From NCBI RefSeq assembly GCF_001294335.1, contig NZ_LGKG01000046.1:62001-126000 (forward strand): a stretch of 64,000 nt of DNA, given 5' to 3'. This stretch comes from Streptomyces chattanoogensis (GTDB lineage Bacteria; Actinomycetota; Actinomycetes; Streptomycetales; Streptomycetaceae). Below are positions 41,829 through 50,805 of this stretch, one piece after another. Each line of letters begins with the position of its first letter. The first letter of the stretch is position 1. The position numbers and the translations under genes were made by a program. The notes below the pieces were generated by a model. The model saw only the letters and a program-made list of their open reading frames with translations, did not search any database and was not told where the DNA came from.

Positions 41829-42863
41829 ATGACTTCCGATTTCAGTCTCTCCAACATCGACTTCTACATGCCGTTCCCTCCGTTGGAAGCCAACCCGGCA
41901 GTGGAGGAAGCCGGGGCAGCGACTTGGCTCTGGCTCGACGAAGTCGGCATCTGCCCCGCAGCGGCCACTCGACGCTATCTCCGACGGACTCAGCCTGAGT
42001 TGGTCACCGCTCTGTACTACCCGCACGCGGCACCCGAAGTCGTTGCCCTGATCTCTCAGTGGACGGCATGGGCGTTCATCCTCGATGACGAGTTCGATGA
42101 CGGGCCGGCCGGATCGGTGCCGTCCTTGGGCGCTGAGGCGATCGAGGGGATCGCGGCCGTCATGTATGGAGCGAAGCCTGCCAGCCCTCTGGGTGAGGCG
42201 CTGCTCGATCTCTGGGACCGGTTAGTCGTCGACCGATCTCCGAGCTGGCGCAGGACTTTCCGAAATGACGTCAGCGCGTGGCTGTGGACGTACTACGCGG
42301 AGTCCGTCGACCGGACGAGCGGTCGACTCCCGTCGATCGACGACTATCAGCTGCACCGCCTCTACTCGGTGGGGATGCCCATGTACCTCGACATGTGCGA
42401 GATCGCATGCGGCATCGATCTTCCAGAGGCAGTGCGGCGGCTGCCGGCCCTGAAGAAACTTCGCAATGCGGCCTGCCAGAGGATTGGTTTGTACAACGAT
42501 CTTCTCTCGGCTCGCAAAGAGCGTGCTGCCGCGTACACCCACAACGCGGTCTTCCTCGTGGAGGAAGACACGCAGTGCACAACACAAGAAGCCGTCGAGC
42601 GCGTCAACAACCTGGTCACGCAGCATGTCAAACGAGTGATCGCCTTCGAGGAGCAGGTTCCTGACCAACTGGAGGCACTCGGAGCGGATGGCCATCTCCG
42701 GTCGGTGGTTTTGAGGTGCGTGGCCGCCTACCGTGAGCTGGTACGAGGCGATCACGATTACGCCACCCGGACCCGGCGTTACATGGAGCCGGAGGAGGAC
42801 CAGCTGAAAGAAGCCCGGTACGTAGGAAATCTCCTCGGCGCCAAGGCAGAAACCGCCACATGA
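41829..42863 (+). CDS. Class I terpene synthase
   Basis: A 344-residue bacterial terpene cyclase. The aspartate-rich motif is DDEFDD at 86-91 ('FILDDEFDDGPA'), the second metal-binding motif is NDLLSARKE at 222-230 (NSE triad Asn222, Ser226, Glu230), and the RY pair is in 'RTRRYM' near the end. The enzyme ionises a prenyl diphosphate with three Mg ions and cyclises it; chain length and product are not predictable. Start: ATG with GGTGAGG five bases upstream. Leu132 is a TTA codon (42222-42224), so translation likely depends on bldA. It converges on the CYP157-type P450 of the conservon. Confidence 0.92.
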   Translation: MTSDFSLSNIDFYMPFPPLEANPAVEEAGAATWLWLDEVGICPAAATRRYLRRTQPELVTALYYPHAAPEVVALISQWTAWAFILDDEFDDGPAGSVPSLGAEAIEGIAAVMYGAKPASPLGEALLDLWDRLVVDRSPSWRRTFRNDVSAWLWTYYAESVDRTSGRLPSIDDYQLHRLYSVGMPMYLDMCEIACGIDLPEAVRRLPALKKLRNAACQRIGLYNDLLSARKERAAAYTHNAVFLVEEDTQCTTQEAVERVNNLVTQHVKRVIAFEEQVPDQLEALGADGHLRSVVLRCVAAYRELVRGDHDYATRTRRYMEPEEDQLKEARYVGNLLGAKAETAT

Positions 42864-43252
42864 AGCCATGCCAAAGATGAAGCCTTCTGGAGCGCTGGGA
42901 AGCGTTCTCCCCATGAGTCACGGAAGCAAGGTCCACTCGCGACTGCAGTCCCCTGCCTCTACGGGCTCTTGGGGAAGATTCGTACGGGCTGGCGTCGCGC
43001 ACAGTCCGTCGATCTGTCGGTCGCTGATGAGCGCTGCACGAGTCATGTTCCCCACCACACGACCATGATCGACGATGGAGAGCTCGACGCCTCACCGCCA
43101 AGCATGCACAAGCTCGTCAGGTGTTCAACGCACACCATCATCCTGTATTGATGAATAAGTGCATGCCGGGGCACTGAATTACATGCATCAGTGCCCCGGC
43201 ATGCGACTATTGCAGTTTCGAGAGGCATACAACATGCGCTCCCGTGACAGAG
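42864..43252. other. Convergent gap with a strong terminator
   Basis: It lies between the stops of the terpene synthase and the P450. No reading frame is supported. Its clear feature is the hairpin at 43161-43204. Confidence 0.5.
43161..43204. terminator. Bidirectional terminator hairpin
   Basis: GCATGCCGGGGCACTG (43161-43176) pairs perfectly with CAGTGCCCCGGCATGC (43189-43204), a 16-bp stem around a 12-base AT-rich loop. It sits between convergent genes and should stop both transcripts. Confidence 0.85.
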
Positions 43253-44722
43253 CTATTTTCCTAGCAGCCACCCTTTCAACAGGCCCCACCAGGACGAATG
43301 TGCCCTGGGCGTGCGGGCAGAGGGGGCCGCCCTGAGAGTCTCATCTGCGACGTCCGGGTCGTTGGCGCTGGAATGCTGGAGGGCGTGCTTGCTGGGCATA
43401 TCGTTCCCCCATGTACTGGGTGATGCGGGGTGCTTCTTCTGGGCACCCGCAGTGAACTTCACTGGTAGCGCAGTCAGATGGCGGGCGATCCAATGGGACA
43501 CCCAGTTCAGATCGCTCTCGGGAACGGCCAGGTCGAGGTCGGGCAACCGCATCAGCAGGACGTCGATTCCTGTGTCGACAATGGCCCGACCGATCTCTTG
43601 GCCCGGGCACTCGTGCGGACCGCCGCTGAAGGCGAGGTGGGAGCGGTTGCCATGCATCGGTACGGAGAGATCGGGGCGGATGACAGGGTCGACGTTCCCT
43701 GAGGCCAGACCGAGTAGGAGCATGTCGCCGGCCTTGATGGACTGACCGGCCAGTTCCGTGTCGCCGGTGGCCCACCTGGCGGGCGCCACTGTGGTCGGCG
43801 GCTCGTCCCACAGCATTTGTTCCAGCGCGTCGGGCAGGGTCATGCTGCCGCCCGTGAGCGATGCCCGGAAGCGGGGATCGGTGAGCACCATGCGCAAGGT
43901 ATTCGCGGTCAGATTGGTGGTGTTCTCGTTCGCGGCGATGACGACGAGCCGCAGATGCTGCAGGACTTCCTCGTCCGTGAGCTTGGCCGAGTGAGCCATC
44001 AGCCATGATGTGAAGTCGGGACCAGGGCTTGCTCGTTTCTTGGCAACGAGCTGCTCCAGAGTCTCCACGAGGTATTCGTTGCTCTTGAAAGCCGTCTCGG
44101 TGCCCTTGAGCAGGTCTCGGGTGGCCTCGACCAACCCCGGGCCGGACTCCTCGGGCATTCCAAGGAGCTGCGTCACGACGCGCAAGGGCAATTGCTCCGC
44201 AAACTGGGCAACGAGGTCAGCCTCTCCATCAGCGATGAAGTCATCGATCAGCTGATTGGCAGACTGGGTGACACAGCGACGGATCCCGCGGCGGTCGAAT
44301 CGCGCCATACTCTCAGTGATCGCGGTGCGAAGCCGCTCATGCTCTTCGCCGTCCATGAAGAGGCAGATGGGCTGCCAGGCGAGGGCCGGCATGAGCGGTG
44401 AGTCTGCTGCGACCTTGTTCTCCTTGAAGCAATGCCAGATACGCGAGTCGTGGCAGAACCGGGACGGCGTACGCAGTACTTCGAGGTTCTCTCGGTAGCC
44501 GAGGACCAGCCAGGCCGGCAGGTCACCGTCCACGAGAACAGGCGCCACGGCGCCGTGCTCGGCGCGAAGTCGTTCGAAAAAGCCCGGCGCATCGTTCACC
44601 GCCTCGGGCCCGAAGAGCCGCGCCAGTCCGTCGGTGTTCCCGGCCCGGGCATGAGCGGGACATTCCGGAGGCGGTCCAGATGCGGAGGAGGTGCTGGGCT
44701 GGTTTGCGGAAGACGTGGTCAC
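43253..44722 (-). CDS. Cytochrome P450, CYP157-like, lacking the ExxR motif
   Basis: A 489-residue P450. The heme loop is 'FSGGPHECPGQEIGR' with Cys372; the I-helix reads AANENT (263-268) instead of AGxDT. In the K-helix, where ExxR is almost invariant, it has EQMLW at 301-305. This is a hallmark of the Streptomyces CYP157 family, whose founding member has a similar motif. CYP157s sit in conservons; here the gene overlaps the CvnD stop (GTGA). A 30-residue Ser/Pro-rich N-terminus and a long C-terminal tail ('SSWWGLLKGWLLGK') are unusual. Heme binding probable, monooxygenase activity uncertain. Confidence 0.9.
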   Translation of the reverse strand: MTTSSANQPSTSSASGPPPECPAHARAGNTDGLARLFGPEAVNDAPGFFERLRAEHGAVAPVLVDGDLPAWLVLGYRENLEVLRTPSRFCHDSRIWHCFKENKVAADSPLMPALAWQPICLFMDGEEHERLRTAITESMARFDRRGIRRCVTQSANQLIDDFIADGEADLVAQFAEQLPLRVVTQLLGMPEESGPGLVEATRDLLKGTETAFKSNEYLVETLEQLVAKKRASPGPDFTSWLMAHSAKLTDEEVLQHLRLVVIAANENTTNLTANTLRMVLTDPRFRASLTGGSMTLPDALEQMLWDEPPTTVAPARWATGDTELAGQSIKAGDMLLLGLASGNVDPVIRPDLSVPMHGNRSHLAFSGGPHECPGQEIGRAIVDTGIDVLLMRLPDLDLAVPESDLNWVSHWIARHLTALPVKFTAGAQKKHPASPSTWGNDMPSKHALQHSSANDPDVADETLRAAPSARTPRAHSSWWGLLKGWLLGK

Positions 44723-45342
44723 CGGGGCTCCGGGGCTGTGGTGGTAAGGGCGTACAGATAGCGCATGAGGGTCAGCAGGGCATCGCGGCTGGAGGTGCGT
44801 TCGCGGGCGTCGCAATCGACCATGGGTACGTCATCGGGGAGATCCATGGCCGCGCGCAGCTCCGACATGGGGTACGAAGGGGCGTCCGGGAAGGCGTTGA
44901 TGGCGACGACGAAGGGCAGTCCGCGTTCCTCGAGCCGGCCGATCACATCGAAGCTGTCGTCCAGGCGCCGGGTGTCGATCAGGACCACTGCCCCCAGCGC
45001 GCCTTCGAAGAGGCCGTTCCACAGGAACCAGAAGCGCTGCTGGCCCGGGGTGCCGAAGAGATACAGCACCAGTTCGTCACTGAGGCTGATCCGGCCGAAG
45101 TCCATCGCCACGGTCGTCTCGGTCTTGCGCTCGACTCCGGCGATGTCGTCCACCCCGACACCGGCCTGCGTCATGGTCTCCTCGGTGGTCAGCGGACGGA
45201 TCTCGCTGACCGATCCGACCAGGGTGGTTTTTCCCACCCCGAAGCCACCGACGATCACTACCTTGACCGCGGTGGAGGCCGAGGCCGGCAGGGTGTCTTC
45301 GCTCCGGGGACCAACGACGGGCTCAGAGATTTTGCAGTCCAT
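44719..45342 (-). CDS. cvnD: Conservon GTPase-like protein CvnD
   Basis: A 207-residue small ATP/GTP-binding protein. The P-loop is 'GGFGVGKTTLVGSVSE', switch II is 'YLFGTPGQQRFWFLW', and 'VVAINAF' is the base-binding motif. This is the fourth member of a conservon. In the known systems CvnA-D form a membrane-associated complex that resembles a eukaryotic G-protein-coupled unit. It overlaps CvnC by 20 bases and the P450 by four. Confidence 0.92.
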   Translation of the reverse strand: MDCKISEPVVGPRSEDTLPASASTAVKVVIVGGFGVGKTTLVGSVSEIRPLTTEETMTQAGVGVDDIAGVERKTETTVAMDFGRISLSDELVLYLFGTPGQQRFWFLWNGLFEGALGAVVLIDTRRLDDSFDVIGRLEERGLPFVVAINAFPDAPSYPMSELRAAMDLPDDVPMVDCDARERTSSRDALLTLMRYLYALTTTAPEPR

Positions 45343-45694
45343 GCATCACCGCCTCCAAAAGTTCGACATCGGGCAACGACGCGGCCGGGATCGGCGCCCG
45401 GGCTTCGACATGGCCACTCCCCAGCAGCTCCGCGAGCAGTACCGTGACCACGCTGATCGGCACATGGACGTATGCGGAGATCTCGGCGACCGACAGCGGG
45501 TAGTCGCATATGCGGAGGATGGTGGCCTGCTCGGGCTGCATGCTCGAAGTGGGCCGGTTCCGGGTCACGATCAGCGTGACCATGTCCAGGGGGGCCGGTT
45601 CGGCCGGCGCGCTCCGGCCGGACGTAAGGACGTAGAGACGCTCGGGAGCGCCCTCTTCCCAGTTCTGGCGTTTTTCCGGTTTCGAGTCGCTCAT
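45323..45694 (-). CDS. cvnC: Conservon protein CvnC (DUF742)
   Basis: A 123-residue DUF742 protein. 'RLYVLTSGRSAPAEPAPLDMVTLIVTRN' and 'EQATILRICDYPLSVAEISAYVHVPISVVTVLLAELL' match the family, whose C-terminal half is a winged-helix-like fold. It is the third member of the conservon complex. Its start overlaps the CvnB stop (ATGA) and its end overlaps the CvnD start, so the proteins are made in linked amounts. Confidence 0.92.
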   Translation of the reverse strand: MSDSKPEKRQNWEEGAPERLYVLTSGRSAPAEPAPLDMVTLIVTRNRPTSSMQPEQATILRICDYPLSVAEISAYVHVPISVVTVLLAELLGSGHVEARAPIPAASLPDVELLEAVMHGLQNL

Positions 45695-46101
45695 GGGACC
45701 TGCCGGTCGGCACGCGGCGGACTGGTGAGGTGCTGACCGATCCGGGCGACCAAGTCCCGCATTCCCTGTCCCATGAGGCCGGCGTCCACGTCGTCATCGG
45801 CCAGCACCGCCAGATATGCTCCGGCGCCGGCCGCCATCAGATAGAAGAAGCCGCCGTTGACCTCGATGACGACGAGTTTCATCCGCCCGTCCCCGTGCGG
45901 GAATTCCGTGGCGATGGCCGCCGACAGGCTCTGCAGACCGGCACAGGCGGCGGCGAGGCGGTCCGCGGTGTCCTCGTCCGTACCGTACTGAGCCATGCAC
46001 AGACCGTCCGAGGACAGCACCACGACATCACGGGTGTGCGGAACACTGGTCGCCAGGCCCTCAAGCATCCAGTTCATATTGAGCCGCTGCTGTGTCACCA
46101 C
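45691..46101 (-). CDS. cvnB: Conservon roadblock/LC7 protein CvnB
   Basis: A 136-residue roadblock/LC7 protein: 'NWMLEGLATSVPHTRDVVVLSSDGLCMAQYG', 'ADRLAAACAGLQSLSAAIATEF' and 'LVVIEVNGGFFYLMAAGAGAYLAVL'. Bacterial LC7 proteins regulate Ras-like GTPases, in keeping with the CvnD partner. Start is a GTG at 46101 (a second GTG follows). The gap to CvnA is 26 bases. Confidence 0.92.
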   Translation of the reverse strand: MVTQQRLNMNWMLEGLATSVPHTRDVVVLSSDGLCMAQYGTDEDTADRLAAACAGLQSLSAAIATEFPHGDGRMKLVVIEVNGGFFYLMAAGAGAYLAVLADDDVDAGLMGQGMRDLVARIGQHLTSPPRADRQVP

Positions 46102-46127
46102 TTACTTACTCATCCTTACCTAATGAC

Positions 46128-47627
46128 TCAGTTACGCTCGGACTCTTTGTCGCTCAGGCCATCGGGACGCTGTTCTGGGGACTCAGCTCGGGGCTCGCCG
46201 GAGATGCCCTCCTGGAAGGCGGCCAGCCACATCCCGGCCTGTGGGGGTGGGGCGTCCGACACCGGGGTCCTGGATCCAGTCGTGGTGGGGGCTGCGGGCT
46301 TCTGCCGCATGGGCGGAATCACGGCGCGGGTACGGCGCCTGCGCTGCGGGAGGCCGTTGGCGCTAAGCGGAGCGGCGGCGGGCACGGGCTCCTCGGCGGC
46401 CACTTCCGGGCGACGCATCGGACCGCCGCGGTGCCGGGGCGGCGGCAGGACAGCGGCCTTGGCCAACGCCCCACCGGGCACCGGAGTCGCGGTGATCAGC
46501 TCCGGCGGGACGATCAGAACGACGCGCACACCGCCGTACGCGGAGCGCCGGAAGGAGACCCTGAAGTTGTTCGTACGGGCCAGTCGGCCGACTACGGCCA
46601 GGCCGAGCCGCGGTGACTCACCCAGGTCGTCAAGGTCGATTCCCGTGGGGGAGTCCTGTGCCAGGGCCTGCTCTGCGCGCATGCGGGCTTCATCGGTCAG
46701 GCCGATCCCGGCGTCCTCCATCTCGATGGCCACACCGGTCTGGATCTCGGTCGCGGTCAGATGGACTCGTGTCTGGGGCGGCGAATAGCGAGTGGCGTTG
46801 TCCAGCAGCTCGGACAGGGCGTGGATCAACGGCTCGACCCCGCGTCCGAGAATGCCGACCTCGGCCACGGAGTGCAGATCGACGCGCTGGTAGTCGATGA
46901 TCCGGGACATTGCACCGCGGAGCACGTTGAACAGCGGGATGGTCTGCTGCCACTGGCGGCCCGGCCGGGCCCCACCGAGGACGGCGATGCTGTCCGCGAG
47001 CCGGCCGACCAGCGCGGTGCGGTGGTCCAGCTGCAGCAAGTCGCCGAAGACTTCCGGGTCCTGGCCGTGCTTGTCCTCCATCTCCCGGAGTTCCTGGGCC
47101 TGTTGGTGGACAATGGCCTGGACACGTCGGGCGATGTTGACGAAGGCCCGCTGGGCGGAGTCGCGCAGGTCCTCCTCGGCCTCGACGGCCTCGAGTACGT
47201 AGCGCAGCACCGCCCGGTGGGCGGTTTCGAACTCGGGGCTGACGCGGGAGACTTGGACGACGTTGTGCAGCACCTCCTCGGCCCGTGCCCCCTGCTGAAG
47301 CTGGGCCATGGCCGCGGGCAGGGTCTCCTTGGCCATCCGTACGGTTTCGGCTTCCTGCTCGACCAGGTGGCCCTTCAGGGTGGACTCCCGCTCGGCGTAC
47401 TGCTTACGCAGTTCCTCGAGCGCACGCCCCCGGCGTGCCGTCGCCCCGGCTGCGACGGCCACTGCCACCGTCGCGATGACGCCGATCCAGGCGACATGGG
47501 CACGCGCCATTGACGGCGTCAACGACACGGCCACGGCCGTACACACGGCCACAAGTACGGAGGGCAACAGCCATATCGGGGCGGAGGCGGGCCTCGACCC
47601 TTCGGGCGACGAACCAGCACGAACCAT
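46128..47627 (-). CDS. cvnA: Conservon sensor kinase-like protein CvnA
   Basis: A 499-residue membrane protein. Two membrane helices lie at about residues 18-38 and 46-65, followed by a coiled coil ('RRGRALEELRKQYAERESTLKGHLVEQEAE') and an ATPase domain with N-box 'ELLDNATRYSPPQTRVHL' and G-box 'MEDAGIGL' and 'RLGLAVVGRLA'. The C-terminal 150 residues are Pro/Arg-rich. It looks like an atypical histidine kinase in which the phosphoacceptor His is not obvious. Start: ATG at 47627, chosen for GAGG six bases upstream. First gene of the conservon operon. Confidence 0.9.
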   Translation of the reverse strand: MVRAGSSPEGSRPASAPIWLLPSVLVAVCTAVAVSLTPSMARAHVAWIGVIATVAVAVAAGATARRGRALEELRKQYAERESTLKGHLVEQEAETVRMAKETLPAAMAQLQQGARAEEVLHNVVQVSRVSPEFETAHRAVLRYVLEAVEAEEDLRDSAQRAFVNIARRVQAIVHQQAQELREMEDKHGQDPEVFGDLLQLDHRTALVGRLADSIAVLGGARPGRQWQQTIPLFNVLRGAMSRIIDYQRVDLHSVAEVGILGRGVEPLIHALSELLDNATRYSPPQTRVHLTATEIQTGVAIEMEDAGIGLTDEARMRAEQALAQDSPTGIDLDDLGESPRLGLAVVGRLARTNNFRVSFRRSAYGGVRVVLIVPPELITATPVPGGALAKAAVLPPPRHRGGPMRRPEVAAEEPVPAAAPLSANGLPQRRRRTRAVIPPMRQKPAAPTTTGSRTPVSDAPPPQAGMWLAAFQEGISGEPRAESPEQRPDGLSDKESERN

Positions 47628-48557
47628 CGGCATCCTCAGACCACTAATGGAATGGATAGGGCGACATACATGGCGTATATGGGCACCAGGGGAAGGCCGC
47701 CTGAAGAAGATCGACGACCGTGGAATCACGCTCACCAAAATGCTTGGCCGCAGCGCATTCCAAGGCGGCGTTTCCCACGCATGAGACCGGGTCCCAGGAC
47801 GCCCGAGCCTTTGTGCGATCGGCGGCACCACGACAGCCAGCGGCGACGTATGGAAATCGCCACAACTCGCTGCGCGACAGCGAGCATAGCGGGGTCAGGG
47901 TGCTTGTGTGGCGTGAGTGCGTATAACACACAACTGCACGCATGTGCGAAATCCAGAAGAATCGTTTAGCCCGTGGATTCGCCGGGGAGCCAGCGGAATT
48001 GAGAAAAGGGTGATCCGCTGCTGCGTCAACGGGAAGGTGTTGTTGACCTGCGAAGACGCGAGGAAGTGAGCATCGAGGTCGTAACTGGTGCAGGGGCGGG
48101 GGCGGCGGCTGTCGGTGGAGGCTGTCGGATGGAGGGGGCGGGAAGGGGCTGTAGGGGATGTGGGGGGTTCCGGAGACCTACGAGGTTGACGGATGAGGTT
48201 GACGGGTGGGGCGGCCGAACCGGTGTCTGGAGGGCGCTCCGGTTGCTGAGCGCACACGGCTCGCCCGCGCGCCCGCGCCTGGCGATGGATTGGCTGTTTC
48301 CTGAGGCCAGTTAGGTGCGTTCGGAAAGGTATGTCGGTCGGTGCAGGGTGGGATCAGCCGGCGAACATCCGGGATATTCGCGCCCGCGGAGGAAGGCGGA
48401 ATTCCCGTACGTGAGGTCTTCGCTGTTCTGGTGCTGTCGCCCTTTGCAGGCCCCTGCCTTTATGCGGCCTACGCCAAGCAGTTCGGCAAATGGGTCGACG
48501 CTCTGGCCGTCGGCACCGGGCCCCGGCGCCGCGCCCCGCCGGAGACCGATGAAAGGA
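47628..48557. other. Long gene-poor gap upstream of the conservon
   Basis: About 930 bases. It should hold the conservon promoter near 47640-47700. A plus-strand frame at 48341-48574 (77 codons, 'VREVFAVLVLSPFAGPCLYAAYAKQFG') could be a small membrane protein but has no supporting feature. Part of 47730-47990 is clearly less GC-rich than the flanks, as in old acquired DNA. No repeat, tRNA or mobile element was recognised. Confidence 0.45.
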
Positions 48558-49280
48558 TCACTGTGCTTCAGTGAGCAGGCGACCCGGCAGGGCTCGCTCC
48601 TTGGCTCTGCTGGCCCCGTCCGGCTCTACCCGGTACAGGTGGGCCCGTGGTGTGCGGGTCACTGTCTCCGTCAGGACGCCGTCGGTGAAGAGAGCGCCGA
48701 CGCCGTCCTCCAGTGCCCACCCGGCGGGGAGCACGCCGGTTGCCACGGCCGCTTGGTAGGAGGGGCGGCGGCCCGGTTCGCTGTCGTAGTGGGGGCAGAC
48801 CGAGCCGGGCAGCAGGGCGAGCCCGTCAGGCAGAGACGTCAGTGGTCCGAAGGAGTCGGTGTGCGAGCCTTCGGCCCAGCAATTGGCGCCGGCGCTGATT
48901 CCGCACAGCAGTGTTCCAAGGCCGTAAGCCTCGCGCAGCAGCTGATCCACGCCGTGCGTACGCCAGACCGCCAGCAGGTTGGCGGTGTTGCCGCCGCCGA
49001 CGTAGACGACGTCTTGAGAGAGCAGGAACGTGCGCAGCGTGTCGTCATCGAGCTCCCTGCGGAACAGCGGCAAGACACTGGGCTCACAGTGGCGTGGCTG
49101 GAATGCCGTGAGAAATTGCTCGATGTACGCCGGGGCGTCTCCACTGGCCGTGGGGACGAAGCACACCTTGGGCCGAGACGTGCGTGCCTGACCGAGCACC
49201 CAGTCGTCCAGCAGCCCGTCGTCGTCGGTGGAGAAGCCGCCCCCCAGCAGAGCCAGACGACGCACGGGAACGACAGCCAT
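48558..49280 (-). CDS. Peptidase E (S51, class I glutamine-amidotransferase-like)
   Basis: A 240-residue cytoplasmic peptidase. 'DVVYVGGGNTANLLAVW', 'LLCGISAGANCWAEGS' with the nucleophile Ser of GISAGA, and 'SVCPHYDSE' with the catalytic His fit the S51 family, which cleaves N-terminal Asp dipeptides. Start: the ATG at 49280 after GAGGAGG; a longer frame continues upstream into a low-complexity stretch. It is divergent from the membrane-protein gene at 49534. Confidence 0.88.
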   Translation of the reverse strand: MAVVPVRRLALLGGGFSTDDDGLLDDWVLGQARTSRPKVCFVPTASGDAPAYIEQFLTAFQPRHCEPSVLPLFRRELDDDTLRTFLLSQDVVYVGGGNTANLLAVWRTHGVDQLLREAYGLGTLLCGISAGANCWAEGSHTDSFGPLTSLPDGLALLPGSVCPHYDSEPGRRPSYQAAVATGVLPAGWALEDGVGALFTDGVLTETVTRTPRAHLYRVEPDGASRAKERALPGRLLTEAQ

Positions 49281-49533
49281 GGAGCGCCTCCTCGTCAGAT
49301 GGGCCCACAAGAGCGGGCGGTGCCTTGAACGATGCCGGACCGTCGATTGCCTCTGCAATCGAAGAGAGCGGGCGCCGCGGGCTGTTGAGGGGCAAGGCCA
49401 GAGCCGTAGGCCGGGGGAAGCTCAGCGACCAGCACTTTCCCAACAAAGACCCTGGACCGCCTCCCCCGTGCGGCGGAGGCGGTCGTCGGTGTGGACGAGG
49501 CGACGGGGGAGCGGGGCCGGAAAGGTGGTTGCC

Positions 49534-50559
49534 ATGACCATCCGTACCGGCCGTCGCGCCGTCGCCGTTCCGTTTTCCGCCTCCGCCTCCGCCTCCGCTC
49601 CCGCCCCGCGCCGAAGAGTCGGCGAGGTGCTGCGATTCACCGCGATCGTTGCCTGCCTCCCGTACCTCTCCCTCAAGGTCGCCTGGGCGGCCGGGAGTCG
49701 TATCGGTATTCCCGAGGGCAGCGCGCTGCGCCATGACGGCGACTCGCTGATGGTGCTCAATGGGCTCACTGTGGCGATGGACGGTGTGGTGGTCCTGCTG
49801 GCGTTTCTGCTGACGCGGCCCTGGGGGCGGCGGGTGCCGTCCTGGCTGCTGGTGGTGCCGATGTGGTGCGCGTCGGGGCTGCTGGCGCCGGTCGTCGCGG
49901 CGTTCCCCGTCCAGACGTTGATTTCGCTCATGCGTGGCGGTGCGGTCACCAGCGGGCGCGCCGATGCGCTGCTCGATCCCTGGGTGTGGTGTGTGGTCTA
50001 CAGCGGCTTCATCGTGCAGGCCCTGACGCTCGGCGCGCTGTTCGTACGGTACGCCAGGGAGCGCTGGGGTCATCTGTGGCACGGGCGGATAGGGGAGCTG
50101 CCGCCCTCCCCCACCGGGTCCGCCCGTCGGCTGAGCGCGGGGATGGCGAGCGCGTTGGCGCTGTTCGCCGGTGCGATGCATCTGGTGTGGGCGGCCGGCG
50201 GCACGTTCGGCCTGAGCCCGGGGCGGGCCGCGGCGCAGGACCTCGACGCTCGTGTGAACGACGCGTCTTACGTGCTGTTCGCCGCCCTCACCCTCGCCGG
50301 TGGGCTGCTGCTCGCCTATGGTCGCGGGCGCCGTGTCCCCGTGCTGGCGGCGCTGGCCGCCGCCTGGATCGGCTCCGGCGCGCTGGCGGGCTGGGGCGGC
50401 TGGCTGACGCTGACCACACTGACCGCCCCTGCTGGTGACCCCCACCTGCCCGCACCGCCGATGAGCCTGACCTACTCGGTGCAGATGATCGTCGGGGTAC
50501 TGGTGGCCGCTGCCGGTGCCCACTTCTTCGCGGAGCGGGATGCCGCACGGTGCGGGTGA
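49534..50559 (+). CDS. Polytopic membrane protein of unknown function
   Basis: A 341-residue protein with about eight hydrophobic segments spread over residues 35-330 ('VLRFTAIVACLPYLSLKVAWAAG', 'MVLNGLTVAMDGVVVLLAFLLT', 'WLLVVPMWCASGLLAPVVAAF'). The first 30 residues are Ser/Ala/Pro repeats. No transporter or enzyme motif is seen. The ATG follows AAAGGTGG. It is followed by a strong terminator and convergent to a small secreted-protein gene. Confidence 0.7.
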   Translation: MTIRTGRRAVAVPFSASASASAPAPRRRVGEVLRFTAIVACLPYLSLKVAWAAGSRIGIPEGSALRHDGDSLMVLNGLTVAMDGVVVLLAFLLTRPWGRRVPSWLLVVPMWCASGLLAPVVAAFPVQTLISLMRGGAVTSGRADALLDPWVWCVVYSGFIVQALTLGALFVRYARERWGHLWHGRIGELPPSPTGSARRLSAGMASALALFAGAMHLVWAAGGTFGLSPGRAAAQDLDARVNDASYVLFAALTLAGGLLLAYGRGRRVPVLAALAAAWIGSGALAGWGGWLTLTTLTAPAGDPHLPAPPMSLTYSVQMIVGVLVAAAGAHFFAERDAARCG

Positions 50560-50732
50560 GGCCGGCGTTCCGACCTGGCGAAGCCCCTGGCGGGCGGCCA
50601 TCGCTGAGAGCGGTCCGCCGGCCAGGGCATGGGTGCAGGCCGTCAGGCGTCCGCACCTTTGGCTCGGGGCCCTCTCGCCTCTGCCCGGGGGTCGGTGCTC
50701 GGCGTCCGCCAGTCCGAGTGGGGCACGGACGG

Positions 50733-50757
50733 GGGGCCGGCCGTAGTGGCCGGCCCC
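50733..50757. terminator. Hairpin terminator
   Basis: GGGGCCGGCC and GGCCGGCCCC form a perfect 10-bp stem with a GTAGT loop. It is between convergent genes. Confidence 0.7.
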
Positions 50758-50805
50758 GTGTGCTGAGAGGTCTTCGGGAGTCTCGCGGCCCCCGGATGAT
50801 CAGTC

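Noticed and set aside
48341..48574. Small 77-codon membrane-like gene
   Set aside because: It has a short hydrophobic stretch but a weak start, no ribosome-binding site and no family; kept only as a mention in the gap entry.
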